Assembly (NCBI RefSeq): GCF_018829635.1
Contig: NZ_JAHKKG010000018.1
Span: 1 to 64,000 of the forward strand
Length of the DNA: 64,000 nt
Direction of reading: 5' to 3'
DNA from: Paractinoplanes bogorensis
GTDB lineage: Bacteria > Actinomycetota > Actinomycetes > Mycobacteriales > Micromonosporaceae
Below are positions 42,990 to 51,120 of this stretch, piece by piece (position 1 is the first letter of the stretch; every line of letters begins with the position of its first letter). The notes beneath the pieces are model-generated. The model ran no database searches. It saw nothing but the letters and a program-made list of their open reading frames with translations, and had not been told where the DNA came from. The position numbers were made by a program, and so were the translations under genes.

Positions 42990-44692
42990 GCAACGACGAG
43001 CGGGCTGACTCACTCGCGGCGCAGGCCGCTGCCTGGGTGCCGCCGTGGGAGCGTGCTTCGCGTGAGCCGGACCGTGAGTTTCAGGCCAAGGCTGAGGCTG
43101 AGGCGCGCGCCGACCAGGACTTGTCCGATGCCGATCCGGGCGGCGATCTCGCTGCGGCCGGCTCGGCAGAGCCAGGTGGCGATCTCGGTGCGGCCGGTGC
43201 TCAAGCCGCTCACGCGCCGGGGGACTCGGGGCCTGCGTTCGATGCGCCGGAGGACGGGGACTCGATCGACGAGGCCGGGCTCTCCGACGATGACGACTTC
43301 GACCCAGCGTTTGAGGGAGCCAACCCGACGACTGCGGATGCTGAAGGCGCCGGTCCGAGCACCTCGGTGGAGCGGCCGGCTCTTCGGGAGCCGGGGGACG
43401 AAAAGGGCGGCGTCGACTCGGGGGTGGATGCGCCTGAGGCGGAGGCGGTCGACGTCTCGGTGGGGCCGGAGCTGCCGGTGCCGGACGCGATCGAAGAAGC
43501 TGCGGAAGCCGCGGACGAGGATGAGCCGGGGACTCCGGTTGACGCGCCCCTGCCGGCGGACGGGGATGACGCGGGGGACGTGTTCGACGCCGCGGCCGAT
43601 GATGACGTCAGCGACGACGGGGAGATGGATCTGCCGTTCGCCGACGAGGTGCCGGTGGGCGACGACCCGGACGATGACGACGACGTGCCGGTCGGTGAGA
43701 AACACGACGACGATGACGACGACATGGTGCCGGTCGACGAGAGCGATGAGGATGTCGGCTCGGCCCGTGTCGGGGAAGTCGGTGAGCGCCCGGTTGACGC
43801 GGCGCCGGCGGCCCGCATTGGGGACGGCGACGGGCGGTCGGCCGAAGCGGGCCCGGATGAAGCCGGCGCAGGGGGCGATGAGCGGCCTGGCGGGCTGTCG
43901 GATGCTGGGGCCGGGAAGCGGACGGGCGGTCGGGGCGGTCGCAACCGGCGGTCGGCTGGTGACGGTGGCGAACCGGCCGCACGGGATGACGATGATGTGC
44001 CGGCCGGCGAAGACCGGGTCGCGGCGGCGGCGGTTGCGCGGGGGAAGCGGGCGGTTCCGGGACAGAAGCGCCGGGCCGGTGAACCGGTTGTTGCGGTTGA
44101 TGAGGCGGACGAGCGTACGGGGGAAACTGATCTTCCGGGGTTGACCGACGACGCCGAGCTGGCGGGGGCGCTTGAGGCGATCATGCTGGTCGTGGATGAG
44201 CCGGTGGCGGAGCTGCAGCTGGCGCAGATTCTGGAGCAGCCGACCGAGCGGATCGCGGCGACGTTGGACAATCTGTCGGCTCGGTACACGGCGGCGGGGC
44301 ACGGGTTCGATCTGCGGCGGGTCGCCGGCGGGTGGCGGTTGTACACGCGGCCGGAATACGCGGCGTACGTGGAACGGTTTGTGCTCGACGGGCAGTCTGT
44401 GCGGCTGACCCAGGCGGCGCTGGAGACACTGGCGGTAGTTGCTTACAAGCAGCCGGTGACGCGTTCTCGGATCAGTGCCATCCGCGGTGTGAACTGTGAC
44501 GGCGTCATGCGTACGCTGGTCACTCGCGGCCTGATCGAGGAATGCGGCACCGAGGGCGAAACCGGGGCACACCTGTATCGCACGACCGGGCTGTTCCTCG
44601 AGAAGCTCGGCCTCAACTCGGTCGATCAGCTGCCGCCGCTCGCCCCGTTCCTGCCCGACGATGTGGAAGAAGTGCTCGATGCCACAGGCTGA
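42986..44692 (+). CDS. scpB: Segregation and condensation protein ScpB with long acidic N-terminal extension
   Basis: A 568-residue protein. Residues 1-385 are acidic low-complexity (blocks such as DDDDDMVPVDESDEDVGS) followed by a basic RGGRNRRSAGDGG patch; residues 390-568 are a normal ScpB with two winged helices (LAGALEAIMLVVDEPVAELQ; LTQAALETLAVVAYKQPVTR). Typical ScpB has about 180-250 residues. The extra sequence lies right beside the ScpA extension, so a shared insertion or expansion at the gene junction is suggested. GTG 42986 overlaps scpA. Confidence 0.9.
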   Translation: MSNDERADSLAAQAAAWVPPWERASREPDREFQAKAEAEARADQDLSDADPGGDLAAAGSAEPGGDLGAAGAQAAHAPGDSGPAFDAPEDGDSIDEAGLSDDDDFDPAFEGANPTTADAEGAGPSTSVERPALREPGDEKGGVDSGVDAPEAEAVDVSVGPELPVPDAIEEAAEAADEDEPGTPVDAPLPADGDDAGDVFDAAADDDVSDDGEMDLPFADEVPVGDDPDDDDDVPVGEKHDDDDDDMVPVDESDEDVGSARVGEVGERPVDAAPAARIGDGDGRSAEAGPDEAGAGGDERPGGLSDAGAGKRTGGRGGRNRRSAGDGGEPAARDDDDVPAGEDRVAAAAVARGKRAVPGQKRRAGEPVVAVDEADERTGETDLPGLTDDAELAGALEAIMLVVDEPVAELQLAQILEQPTERIAATLDNLSARYTAAGHGFDLRRVAGGWRLYTRPEYAAYVERFVLDGQSVRLTQAALETLAVVAYKQPVTRSRISAIRGVNCDGVMRTLVTRGLIEECGTEGETGAHLYRTTGLFLEKLGLNSVDQLPPLAPFLPDDVEEVLDATG

Positions 44693-45416
44693 CACCGCCG
44701 AACGCCTCCAGAAAGTCCTGGCGGCGGCCGGTGTTGGATCCCGGCGCGCCTGCGAAGACCTGATCTTCCGGCGGCGCGTCACGGTCAACGGCAAGGTCGC
44801 CAAGCTCGGCGACAAGGTCGACCCCACCACTGCCGAGATCCTCGTCGACGGGCAGCGGGTGATCACCGACACGAAGCTCGTCTACATCGCGCTGAACAAG
44901 CCGCGCGGTGTCGTCTCGTCGCTCGACGACGAGAAGGGGCGCACGGAACTCGCCGATTTCGTCGGCCAGTTCGACGTACGCCTGCACCACGTGGGCCGGC
45001 TCGACGCCGACTCCGAAGGTCTGCTGCTGATCACCAACGACGGTGAGCTGACCAACAAGCTCACGCATCCGCGGTACGAGATTCAGAAGACATACCTGGC
45101 CGAGGTCATCAACGGACCGCTGCCCCGCAACGTCGGCCGTCAGCTGATGAGCGGGGTCGAGCTCGAGGACGGTCCGGCCAAGGTCGACGCGTTCAAGCTG
45201 GTCGGTGCGCTGGGCAAGACCGCGCAGGTCGAGCTGGTGCTGCACGAGGGCCGCAAGCACATCGTGCGCCGCATGATGGAGGCCGTCGGTCACCCGGTTA
45301 CGCGGCTCATCCGCACCGCGGTCGGGCCGATCCGGCTCGGTGACCTGCGGCCGGGCGGTTTCCGGCACCTGTCCAACGCCGAGGTGGCGGCTCTCTTCAA
45401 GGCGGCCGAGGGCTGA
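44679..45416 (+). CDS. rluB: 23S rRNA pseudouridine synthase RluB-like
   Basis: A 245-residue protein with an S4 domain at residues 5-60 (RLQKVLAAAGVGSRRACEDL) and an RsuA-type synthase domain: catalytic Asp in GRLDADSEGLLLITNDGEL near residue 107 and LHEGRKHIVRRMMEAVGH near 185. It isomerises uridine in rRNA. ATG 44679 lies inside the scpB 3' end, overlapping it by 14 nt, so the three genes are coupled. Confidence 0.94.
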   Translation: MPQADTAERLQKVLAAAGVGSRRACEDLIFRRRVTVNGKVAKLGDKVDPTTAEILVDGQRVITDTKLVYIALNKPRGVVSSLDDEKGRTELADFVGQFDVRLHHVGRLDADSEGLLLITNDGELTNKLTHPRYEIQKTYLAEVINGPLPRNVGRQLMSGVELEDGPAKVDAFKLVGALGKTAQVELVLHEGRKHIVRRMMEAVGHPVTRLIRTAVGPIRLGDLRPGGFRHLSNAEVAALFKAAEG

Positions 45417-45427
45417 TCTCGTTCGAC

Positions 45428-45461
45428 AGGCCCGGTCCCCGTTCGTGTGGACCGGGCCTTT
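45428..45461 (+). terminator. Intrinsic terminator after rluB
   Basis: AGGCCCGGTCC at 45428-45438 and its complement at 45449-45459 form an 11-bp stem with a 10-nt loop, followed by TTT. It lies 11 nt after the rluB stop. Confidence 0.8.
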
Positions 45462-45551
45462 CCCGTACGCGGTGGCGGCGTCCGTCTCTTGTGCCGGCCG
45501 GCGGCTTCGGGCCGTGTCTGTTCGTGTTCGCGCTTCTGCCCATCGTTCGTG

Positions 45552-46499
45552 TCAGGGGATCGTGACGACCAGCTTGCCGACGGTGTGATGGTGGGCGAAG
45601 TCGGTCAGGGCCTGGACGGCCTGATCGAGCGGATAGGTCGCGGCGATCGTCGGGGTGAGGGCGGCGACCTCGGCCATCCCGCCGAACTCGCCGTTCAGGT
45701 CGAGGACCAGCTCGAACCGGATGTCGTCACGCCCGATCATGTCGGTCCGCGGCGGCGGGAACGTGATCGTGAACAGGCGTCCGCCGGGACGGATGGCGTC
45801 GGCCGCGCGCCCGAGCTGGTCGGTGGGCAGGACCAGGTTGAGCGCGAGATCCATCCGGTCCGGGTATGGGTCGTCGTAACCGATGACCTGGTCGGCGCCC
45901 AGGGTGCGGAGAAGCTTCTCGTCGGATGGGTGGCCGGTGGCTACGACTCGTGCGGATGAATCGGCCAGCAGCGGCAGGATGGTGGTGCCGACCCCGCCCG
46001 TCGCGCCGATGACAAGCACGGATTCGCCGGCTCTTGGTTGAGCGGTGGCCATCAGAGCACGAGCGGTCAGGCCCACAGTGGGCAGGGCGGCGGCGTCGAC
46101 GGGGGACAGGTCGGCGGGCCGGTGCGTGATGAAGGGCGTGCCGGCTTCGAAGACCGCGTATTCGGCGAGCGCGCCGGTGGTCATCGACGGCTTGTCGCCG
46201 GCGAGAGCCCGCAGAGCGCGGGGGACGGCGTGGCCGAAGATCTCGTCGCCTGGCGCATAAGTGGTGACATCGGGGGCGACGGCGGTGACGGTTCCGGCGA
46301 AGTCGTTGCCGGGGACGTGCGGGAACGTCAGCGGTGTCTGTGCGCGGTAGGCGCCACTCGGGATGACTATGTCGCCCGGGTTGATCGAAGCGGCGGTGAT
46401 GCGTACGAGGATCTGGCCCGGGCCGGCCTCGGGTGCCGGGAGATCGCTGAGCATGAAGCTTTCGGGTGGGCCGTAGTCGGGGGCTGTTACTGCCTTCAC
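45552..46499 (-). CDS. NADP-dependent quinone oxidoreductase-like alcohol dehydrogenase family protein
   Basis: A 315-residue MDR-family protein. The N-terminal GroES-like fold (SINPGDIVIPSGAYRAQTPL) precedes the nucleotide-binding loop VLVIGATGGVGTTILPLLAD near residue 155. Zinc ligands are absent, as in quinone reductase (QOR) types. It is divergent from TetR 46591, with two operator-like sites in between, so TetR control is likely. Confidence 0.87.
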   Translation of the reverse strand: MKAVTAPDYGPPESFMLSDLPAPEAGPGQILVRITAASINPGDIVIPSGAYRAQTPLTFPHVPGNDFAGTVTAVAPDVTTYAPGDEIFGHAVPRALRALAGDKPSMTTGALAEYAVFEAGTPFITHRPADLSPVDAAALPTVGLTARALMATAQPRAGESVLVIGATGGVGTTILPLLADSSARVVATGHPSDEKLLRTLGADQVIGYDDPYPDRMDLALNLVLPTDQLGRAADAIRPGGRLFTITFPPPRTDMIGRDDIRFELVLDLNGEFGGMAEVAALTPTIAATYPLDQAVQALTDFAHHHTVGKLVVTIP

Positions 46500-46525
46500 G
46501 GCGATTCCTCTCTCGGTCGGAGCCT

Positions 46526-46572
46526 TAAGCGGACCGTGCGGTCAGGTTAGGGCTAAGCGGACCGGGCGGTCA
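46526..46572. promoter_or_regulatory. Twin TetR operator sites
   Basis: TAAGCGGACCGTGCGGTCA at 46526-46544 and TAAGCGGACCGGGCGGTCA at 46554-46572 differ at one position and are 28 bp apart. Each contains the palindromic core GACCGNNCGGTC. They lie between the two divergent genes. Confidence 0.85.
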
Positions 46573-46590
46573 ACTTTGTAAGGTGGGCAT

Positions 46591-47196
46591 GTGACTGAGG
46601 AGCGGGTCCTGCGGGCGGACGCGGCTCGCAACCGTGCGGCCCTGCTGGCGGCGGCCACCGAGGAGTTCGCCGAGCGCGGGCTCGAGGCCTCGGTGGCGGA
46701 CATCGCGCGTCGGGCCGGGATCGGGAAAGGCACCGTGTTCCGGCACTTCCCGACCAAGGACGACCTGCTGGCGGCCGTGGTGCTCGACCGGATCGAGGCG
46801 TTGTCGGCGCTGGCCGGCTCGTTGCTCGGGGCGGCGGATGCGGGGGCCGCGTTGCTGGAGTTCATGGACGCGGCGGCGGGGCGGCAGCAGCAACTCGACT
46901 TGTCGTTCCTGCGCGAGAGCGGGGCGGTGAACGCGCGGCTCGACGAAGCGCGGGCATCGTTGTTCGAGTCGATCGTGGCGCTGGTCGAGAGGGCCAAGAC
47001 AGCGGGTGCCGTGCGCGCGGACGTCGACGGGATGGACGTGATCCTGCTGATGTGCGCGCCGAACCACGTGGTCAGCTTCGTGCCGGATCCGTCGCCCGAG
47101 TTGTGGCGGCGCTACCTCGGGATCATCTTCGACGGGTTGCGGCCGGAGGGTGCGCGGCCGTTGCCCCATCCGGCGCCAGGAGCAGTGACGGCCTGA
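46591..47196 (+). CDS. TetR-family transcriptional regulator
   Basis: A 201-residue repressor. The HTH is at residues 10-55 (RNRAALLAAATEEFAERGLE, VADIARRAGIGKGTVFRHFP), then a TetR ligand domain (LFESIVALVERAKTAGAVRA). Start GTG 46591 has AAGGTGGG upstream. It likely represses the divergent quinone oxidoreductase and itself through the twin sites at 46526-46572. Confidence 0.92.
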   Translation: MTEERVLRADAARNRAALLAAATEEFAERGLEASVADIARRAGIGKGTVFRHFPTKDDLLAAVVLDRIEALSALAGSLLGAADAGAALLEFMDAAAGRQQQLDLSFLRESGAVNARLDEARASLFESIVALVERAKTAGAVRADVDGMDVILLMCAPNHVVSFVPDPSPELWRRYLGIIFDGLRPEGARPLPHPAPGAVTA

Positions 47197-47297
47197 CACC
47201 GATGCCCGTTCTGTGTATCGGGGACCGAAGCAGCCCAGCCGTCGGGGACATCCCGGTCGGGCGCTACGGCCGTTCGCACCCGCTCAGGTCGCCGCGG

Positions 47298-47326
47298 CAG
47301 CCGCCGGAGGCGGGGTTCGGCGGCTG
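47298..47326. terminator. Possible bidirectional hairpin
   Basis: CAGCCGCCG at 47298-47306 pairs with CGGCGGCTG at 47318-47326 in the convergent space between the TetR and enoyl-CoA hydratase genes. There is no T tail. Confidence 0.4.
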
Positions 47327-47371
47327 TGCGGTCGGGGAGTCGACGAGGCGTACATCTGCGGTCTGGATCTT

Positions 47372-48031
47372 TTAATCGAGGGTGGCGAGCGCCTTGATCA
47401 CCGGGGCGTAGAGGCGGCTTTTGATCGTTTCGAGCGTCGGGCCGGCCTTGGCGGTGTGCGGCGTGGCCAGGGCGATCGCGGTGCTCACGACGTCGGCCTC
47501 GGGGACGGCGACGTCGACGATCTGGCGTGTGGCGGCCTCCTCGCCACCGAAGCGGCGGGCGGTGACCATGGCCTCGTGCGCAGTCTGCGGAGTCAGGCGA
47601 GCCTGGATCAGGGCGGACATTCCCGGCGTGAACGGGATGTTGATGTCGGCCTCGGGCAGGCACCAGAAGCCGCGGTCGGCGCGCATCACCCGCAGATCAT
47701 GGGCGAGCGAGAGCATGGCGCCGGCCGCGAAGGTGTGGCCCTGAAGTGCGGCAACGGTGACGAAAGGCAGGCTCAGGACACGGGCGAGAAGGGCCTGCAC
47801 GCGTACGCCGTACGCGGTGTACTGCTCCGGATGCTCCATCAGCCACGCGAGGTCGAGGCCGTTCGACCAGATCTTGCCGGTGGCTTTGGTGACGAGTGCG
47901 CGGGGTTCGTCGGATTTCTCGACCTGGTCGAGAAGCGACTCGATCTCGGACAGCCAGTCGGGATGGAACCGGTTCTCGCCGTCGCCCAGATCGAGGACGA
48001 AGACGGCGTCGTGGCGATCGAGCGTGGGCAT
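47372..48031 (-). CDS. Enoyl-CoA hydratase/isomerase family protein
   Basis: A 219-residue crotonase-fold protein. The oxyanion-hole loop is VAALQGHTFAAGAMLSLAHD near residues 93-112, with FWCLPEADINIPFTPGM after it. It shares the fold of peroxisomal Delta3,Delta2-enoyl-CoA isomerases; catalytic residues cannot be assigned. The start is the ATG at 48031. It converges with TetR and is divergent from cmk. Confidence 0.85.
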   Translation of the reverse strand: MPTLDRHDAVFVLDLGDGENRFHPDWLSEIESLLDQVEKSDEPRALVTKATGKIWSNGLDLAWLMEHPEQYTAYGVRVQALLARVLSLPFVTVAALQGHTFAAGAMLSLAHDLRVMRADRGFWCLPEADINIPFTPGMSALIQARLTPQTAHEAMVTARRFGGEEAATRQIVDVAVPEADVVSTAIALATPHTAKAGPTLETIKSRLYAPVIKALATLD

Positions 48032-48139
48032 GGCGGCTCCCCTCCAGGTTACTGGCAGGTAACATACCCTAATTCGTCGCTGATCGGTGCGACGGGCACA
48101 ATGGGAGGGTTGGTCGGGCGGGCAAACCTTGGAGGAACG

Positions 48140-48823
48140 GTGGCAGAAGTTGTACGGCCGGAAAAGTGTGTGGTCGCGGTCGACGGCCCGTCCGGTTCCG
48201 GCAAGTCCACCGTGTCCCGGCGGCTCGCCACCCGGATCGACGGCGTCTACCTCGACACCGGCGCGATGTACCGGGCCGTGACCTGGGCCGTCCTGCAGGC
48301 CGGAGTCGACCTGGCCGACGCCGACGCGATCGCGAAGATCGCGCTCGAGACGGAACTGTCGATCGGCACCGACCCGGCGGCGCCGCACTTCGCGGCCAAC
48401 GGCATCAACGTCGACGAGCCCATCCGCGGCACCGAGGTCACCCAGGCGGTGTCGGCCGTCGCGGCCGTGCCCGCCGTCCGCAAGCAGTTGGTGGCCCTCC
48501 AGCAGGCGATCATCGGCGCGCACCCGCGTATCGTGGTCGAGGGGCGTGACATCGCCTCGGTCGTCGCGCCCGACGCCGACCTCAAGGTCTACCTCACCGC
48601 GTCGTCGGCCGCGCGTGCCCAGCGGCGCAGCGCCGAAGCCGCCACCGACGTCGCCGCCACCGAGGCCGACCTGGCCCGGCGCGACAAGCTCGACTCGACC
48701 CGGACGGTCGACCCGCTGCGGCTGGCCGACGACGCCATCGAGGTCGACACGACCGGCATCGGCATCGACGAGGTCGTCACGTACCTCCTGAATCTTCTGA
48801 ACAGCAAAGTGAGTAGTTCGTGA
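48140..48823 (+). CDS. cmk: Cytidylate kinase
   Basis: A 227-residue enzyme phosphorylating CMP and dCMP. The P-loop is AVDGPSGSGKSTVSRRL at about residues 11-27; YLDTGAMYRAVTW and VVEGRDIASVVAPDA are characteristic; LID region RRSAEAATDVAATEADLARR follows. GTG 48140 has GGAGGA at 4-nt spacing. GTGA overlap with der, the standard cmk-der pair. Confidence 0.95.
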   Translation: MAEVVRPEKCVVAVDGPSGSGKSTVSRRLATRIDGVYLDTGAMYRAVTWAVLQAGVDLADADAIAKIALETELSIGTDPAAPHFAANGINVDEPIRGTEVTQAVSAVAAVPAVRKQLVALQQAIIGAHPRIVVEGRDIASVVAPDADLKVYLTASSAARAQRRSAEAATDVAATEADLARRDKLDSTRTVDPLRLADDAIEVDTTGIGIDEVVTYLLNLLNSKVSSS

Positions 48824-50205
48824 GCGAGGCTTACACCTCCGTCGCCGACGAAGACGTCGATGCCGGCCCGGCGCCGATCGTCGCCGTGGTCGGACGCCCC
48901 AACGTGGGCAAATCCACCCTGGTGAACCGGATCATCGGCCGGCGCCAGGCGGTGGTCGAAGACGTGCCCGGCGTGACCCGCGACCGCGTGCCGTACGACG
49001 CGCAGTGGAACGGCCGGCGCTTCACAGTCGTCGACACCGGCGGCTGGGAACCCGACGCCCGCGACCGCGCGGCCGCGATCGCCGCCCAGGCCGAGATCGC
49101 CGTGCAGACCGCCGACGTGGTCGTCTTCGTGGTCGACGTCTCGGTCGGCGCCACCGACGTCGACGAGGCGGCGGTCAAGATGCTGCGCCGCTCGCACAAA
49201 CCGGTGATCCTGGTCGCCAACAAGGCCGACAACCAGAACCTCGAGCTCGAGGCGGTGTCGCTCTGGTCGCTCGGCCTGGGCGAGCCGCACACGATCTCGG
49301 CCCTGCACGGCCGCGGTTCCGGCGACCTGCTCGACGACATCCTGGCCGCCCTGCCCGAGCCGCCGCCGATCGTCGAGGACGGTCCGCGCGGTCCCCGCCG
49401 GGTGGCCCTGGTCGGCCGCCCCAACGTGGGCAAGTCGTCGCTGCTCAACCGCGTGTCCAAAGAGGAGCGCGCCGTCGTCGACTCGGTCGCCGGCACGACG
49501 GTCGACCCGGTCGACAGCCTCGTCACGATGGACGGCGAACTCTGGCAGTTCGTCGACACCGCCGGCCTTCGCAAGAGAGTCAACCAAGCTTCCGGTACGG
49601 AGTACTACGCGTCCCTCCGCACGGCCGGCGCGGTCGAAGCGGCCGAGGTCGCCGTGGTCCTCCTAGACTCGGCCGAGGTCATCTCGGAGCAGGACCAGCG
49701 CGTCCTGACCCAGGTCGTCGAGGCCGGCCGCGCGTTGGTGATCGCCTTCAACAAGTGGGACCTGGTCGACGAAGACCGGCGCATCCACCTGGAGAAGGAG
49801 ATCGAGCGCGAACTGAAGCGCATCCCGTGGGCGATCCGCGTCAACATCAGCGCCAAGACCGGCCGCGCGGTGGACAAGCTCGCCCCCGCCCTGCGCCGAG
49901 CCTTGGCGTCGTGGGAGGAACGGGTGCCGACCGGCGCCCTCAACACCTGGCTGACTGCGTTGACCCAGGCCACCCCTCATCCCGTACGGGGTGGTCGCGC
50001 ACCCCGCATCCTCTTCGCCACCCAGGCCGGCGTGGCCCCGCCGCGGTTCGTGCTGTTCACGACGGGCCCGCTGGACGCCGGCTACCTGCGCTTCATCGAG
50101 CGCAAGCTCCGCGAGGAGTTCGGCTTCGAGGGCTCCCCGATCGAGGTGTCCGTGAAGCCGCGCAAGAAGACCGGCCCGGGGGGTCGGGGTAAGGCGCACG
50201 GGTAG
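48820..50205 (+). CDS. der: Ribosome-associated GTPase Der (EngA)
   Basis: A 461-residue protein with tandem G domains. The first P-loop is GRPNVGKSTL near residue 28 (NKAD near 130); the second is GRPNVGKSSL near residue 203 (NKWD near 312); a C-terminal KH-like domain follows (residues 360-460). Der acts in 50S ribosomal subunit assembly. GTG start overlaps cmk by four bases. Confidence 0.96.
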   Translation: MSEAYTSVADEDVDAGPAPIVAVVGRPNVGKSTLVNRIIGRRQAVVEDVPGVTRDRVPYDAQWNGRRFTVVDTGGWEPDARDRAAAIAAQAEIAVQTADVVVFVVDVSVGATDVDEAAVKMLRRSHKPVILVANKADNQNLELEAVSLWSLGLGEPHTISALHGRGSGDLLDDILAALPEPPPIVEDGPRGPRRVALVGRPNVGKSSLLNRVSKEERAVVDSVAGTTVDPVDSLVTMDGELWQFVDTAGLRKRVNQASGTEYYASLRTAGAVEAAEVAVVLLDSAEVISEQDQRVLTQVVEAGRALVIAFNKWDLVDEDRRIHLEKEIERELKRIPWAIRVNISAKTGRAVDKLAPALRRALASWEERVPTGALNTWLTALTQATPHPVRGGRAPRILFATQAGVAPPRFVLFTTGPLDAGYLRFIERKLREEFGFEGSPIEVSVKPRKKTGPGGRGKAHG

Positions 50206-50255
50206 GGCTTGCTAGTATTTCGAGGTTGCCGCGCGGTGTTCGTGCCGGGCGGCGG

Positions 50256-50332
<77 letters not shown>

Positions 50333-50340
50333 GCATTTTG

Positions 50341-50382
50341 AAGCCGCTGACGAGGACGGAAGTCCTGGTCAGCGGCTTTTTT
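50341..50382 (+). terminator. Terminator after tRNA-Pro
   Basis: AAGCCGCTGAC at 50341-50351 pairs with GTCAGCGGCTT at 50368-50378, followed by a run of six T (50377-50382). Confidence 0.9.
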
Positions 50383-50777
50383 CATGGACTTATATCGCTT
50401 GCCCAAGATCGCTCTAGCGGATCTTATGGTCACGGGCGTGGTCACATCGAAAGCCCGTTAAGCGGACATAGTGGTTTCGTTTGTGGCCGTTATGTTCGTT
50501 ATTTTGCTTTTGCGATTGCCTCACTTGACCACTTCGCAGATGCACCGCAGGGCGGCTGCTGCCAGGGCGTGTCGGCTGATCTGCTCATGCTAAGGGACCT
50601 AGGTTCAGGCCTTGACGCGCCTAATCCAATCCGATGGCGTCGGTCTACGGTGGGTCTCGACATTGGACCCGGCTGTCGTCTGCTCGGCGACGACCTTAGA
50701 GGAAGTGCTTAACGCTCACTCTGGAATCCGACGCGCCCGATGCTGATCCGTTCGCGGAGGGTGGCGTCGGCGCGGCG
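50383..50777 (+). other. Non-coding stretch of lower GC at the island edge
   Basis: I see no convincing gene. The sequence is less GC-rich than the flanks. An open frame runs 50272-50712 but crosses the tRNA and shows no family features. The 50703-50777 stretch is in frame with the ORF at 50778 but has no start codon, so that gene may be a 5'-truncated remnant. Confidence 0.5.
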
Positions 50778-51083
50778 GTGAATCGACTCTTCGAGCGGCG
50801 GCTCGCCCACGTCAGCAAACACTCGCCGCTGTTCGCGCTCACATTGCGCGGCTACCGTGCCGCCTTGAGTTCAGGCGACGCCGCCGTCGCGGATGGCCTG
50901 GCCGCCTGGATGGCAGGACAACCAAGCCTTGCCGGAGCGGCTCGCGATGGCAACAACTGGCGGCCCGGCTCGCTGATCTTGACGGCGCTGTTGTCACGCT
51001 GCGGCAGCCCGCCCGATTCGTACAGGCATAGCGATGTGCTGTCGAGTCCAGCGATCAATGTCCAAGATCTGCCAGTGACTTAA
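50778..51083 (+). CDS. Hypothetical protein, possibly truncated
   Basis: A 101-residue protein with helical segments (VNRLFERRLAHVSKHSPLFA, ALSSGDAAVADGLAAWMAG). The reading frame stays open upstream to the TAG at 50697 without a normal start codon, with protein-like residues (TLESDAPDADPFAEGG), so the original start may have been lost. I cannot assign a family. Confidence 0.45.
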   Translation: MNRLFERRLAHVSKHSPLFALTLRGYRAALSSGDAAVADGLAAWMAGQPSLAGAARDGNNWRPGSLILTALLSRCGSPPDSYRHSDVLSSPAINVQDLPVT

Positions 51084-51110
51084 AGTAGTTAGATAGTTAC
51101 TCATCGATTA
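51081..51110 (+). promoter_or_regulatory. AT-rich candidate promoter or operator of the island
   Basis: TTAAAGTAGTTAGATAGTTAC contains two TAGTTA copies 8 bp apart, in an otherwise high-GC genome. It lies just before the ATG at 51121. I cannot assign -10 and -35 boxes with confidence. Confidence 0.3.
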
Positions 51111-51120
51111 GCGTGTCGGC

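Noticed and set aside
47112..47663. Minus-strand ORF overlapping the TetR 3' end and the enoyl-CoA hydratase gene
   Set aside because: Arg/Pro-rich shadow of the hydratase frame; the real gene there is 47372-48031.
48087..48139. Upstream in-frame extension of cmk
   Set aside because: GTG 48140 has GGAGGA directly upstream, and the extension is not conserved-looking.
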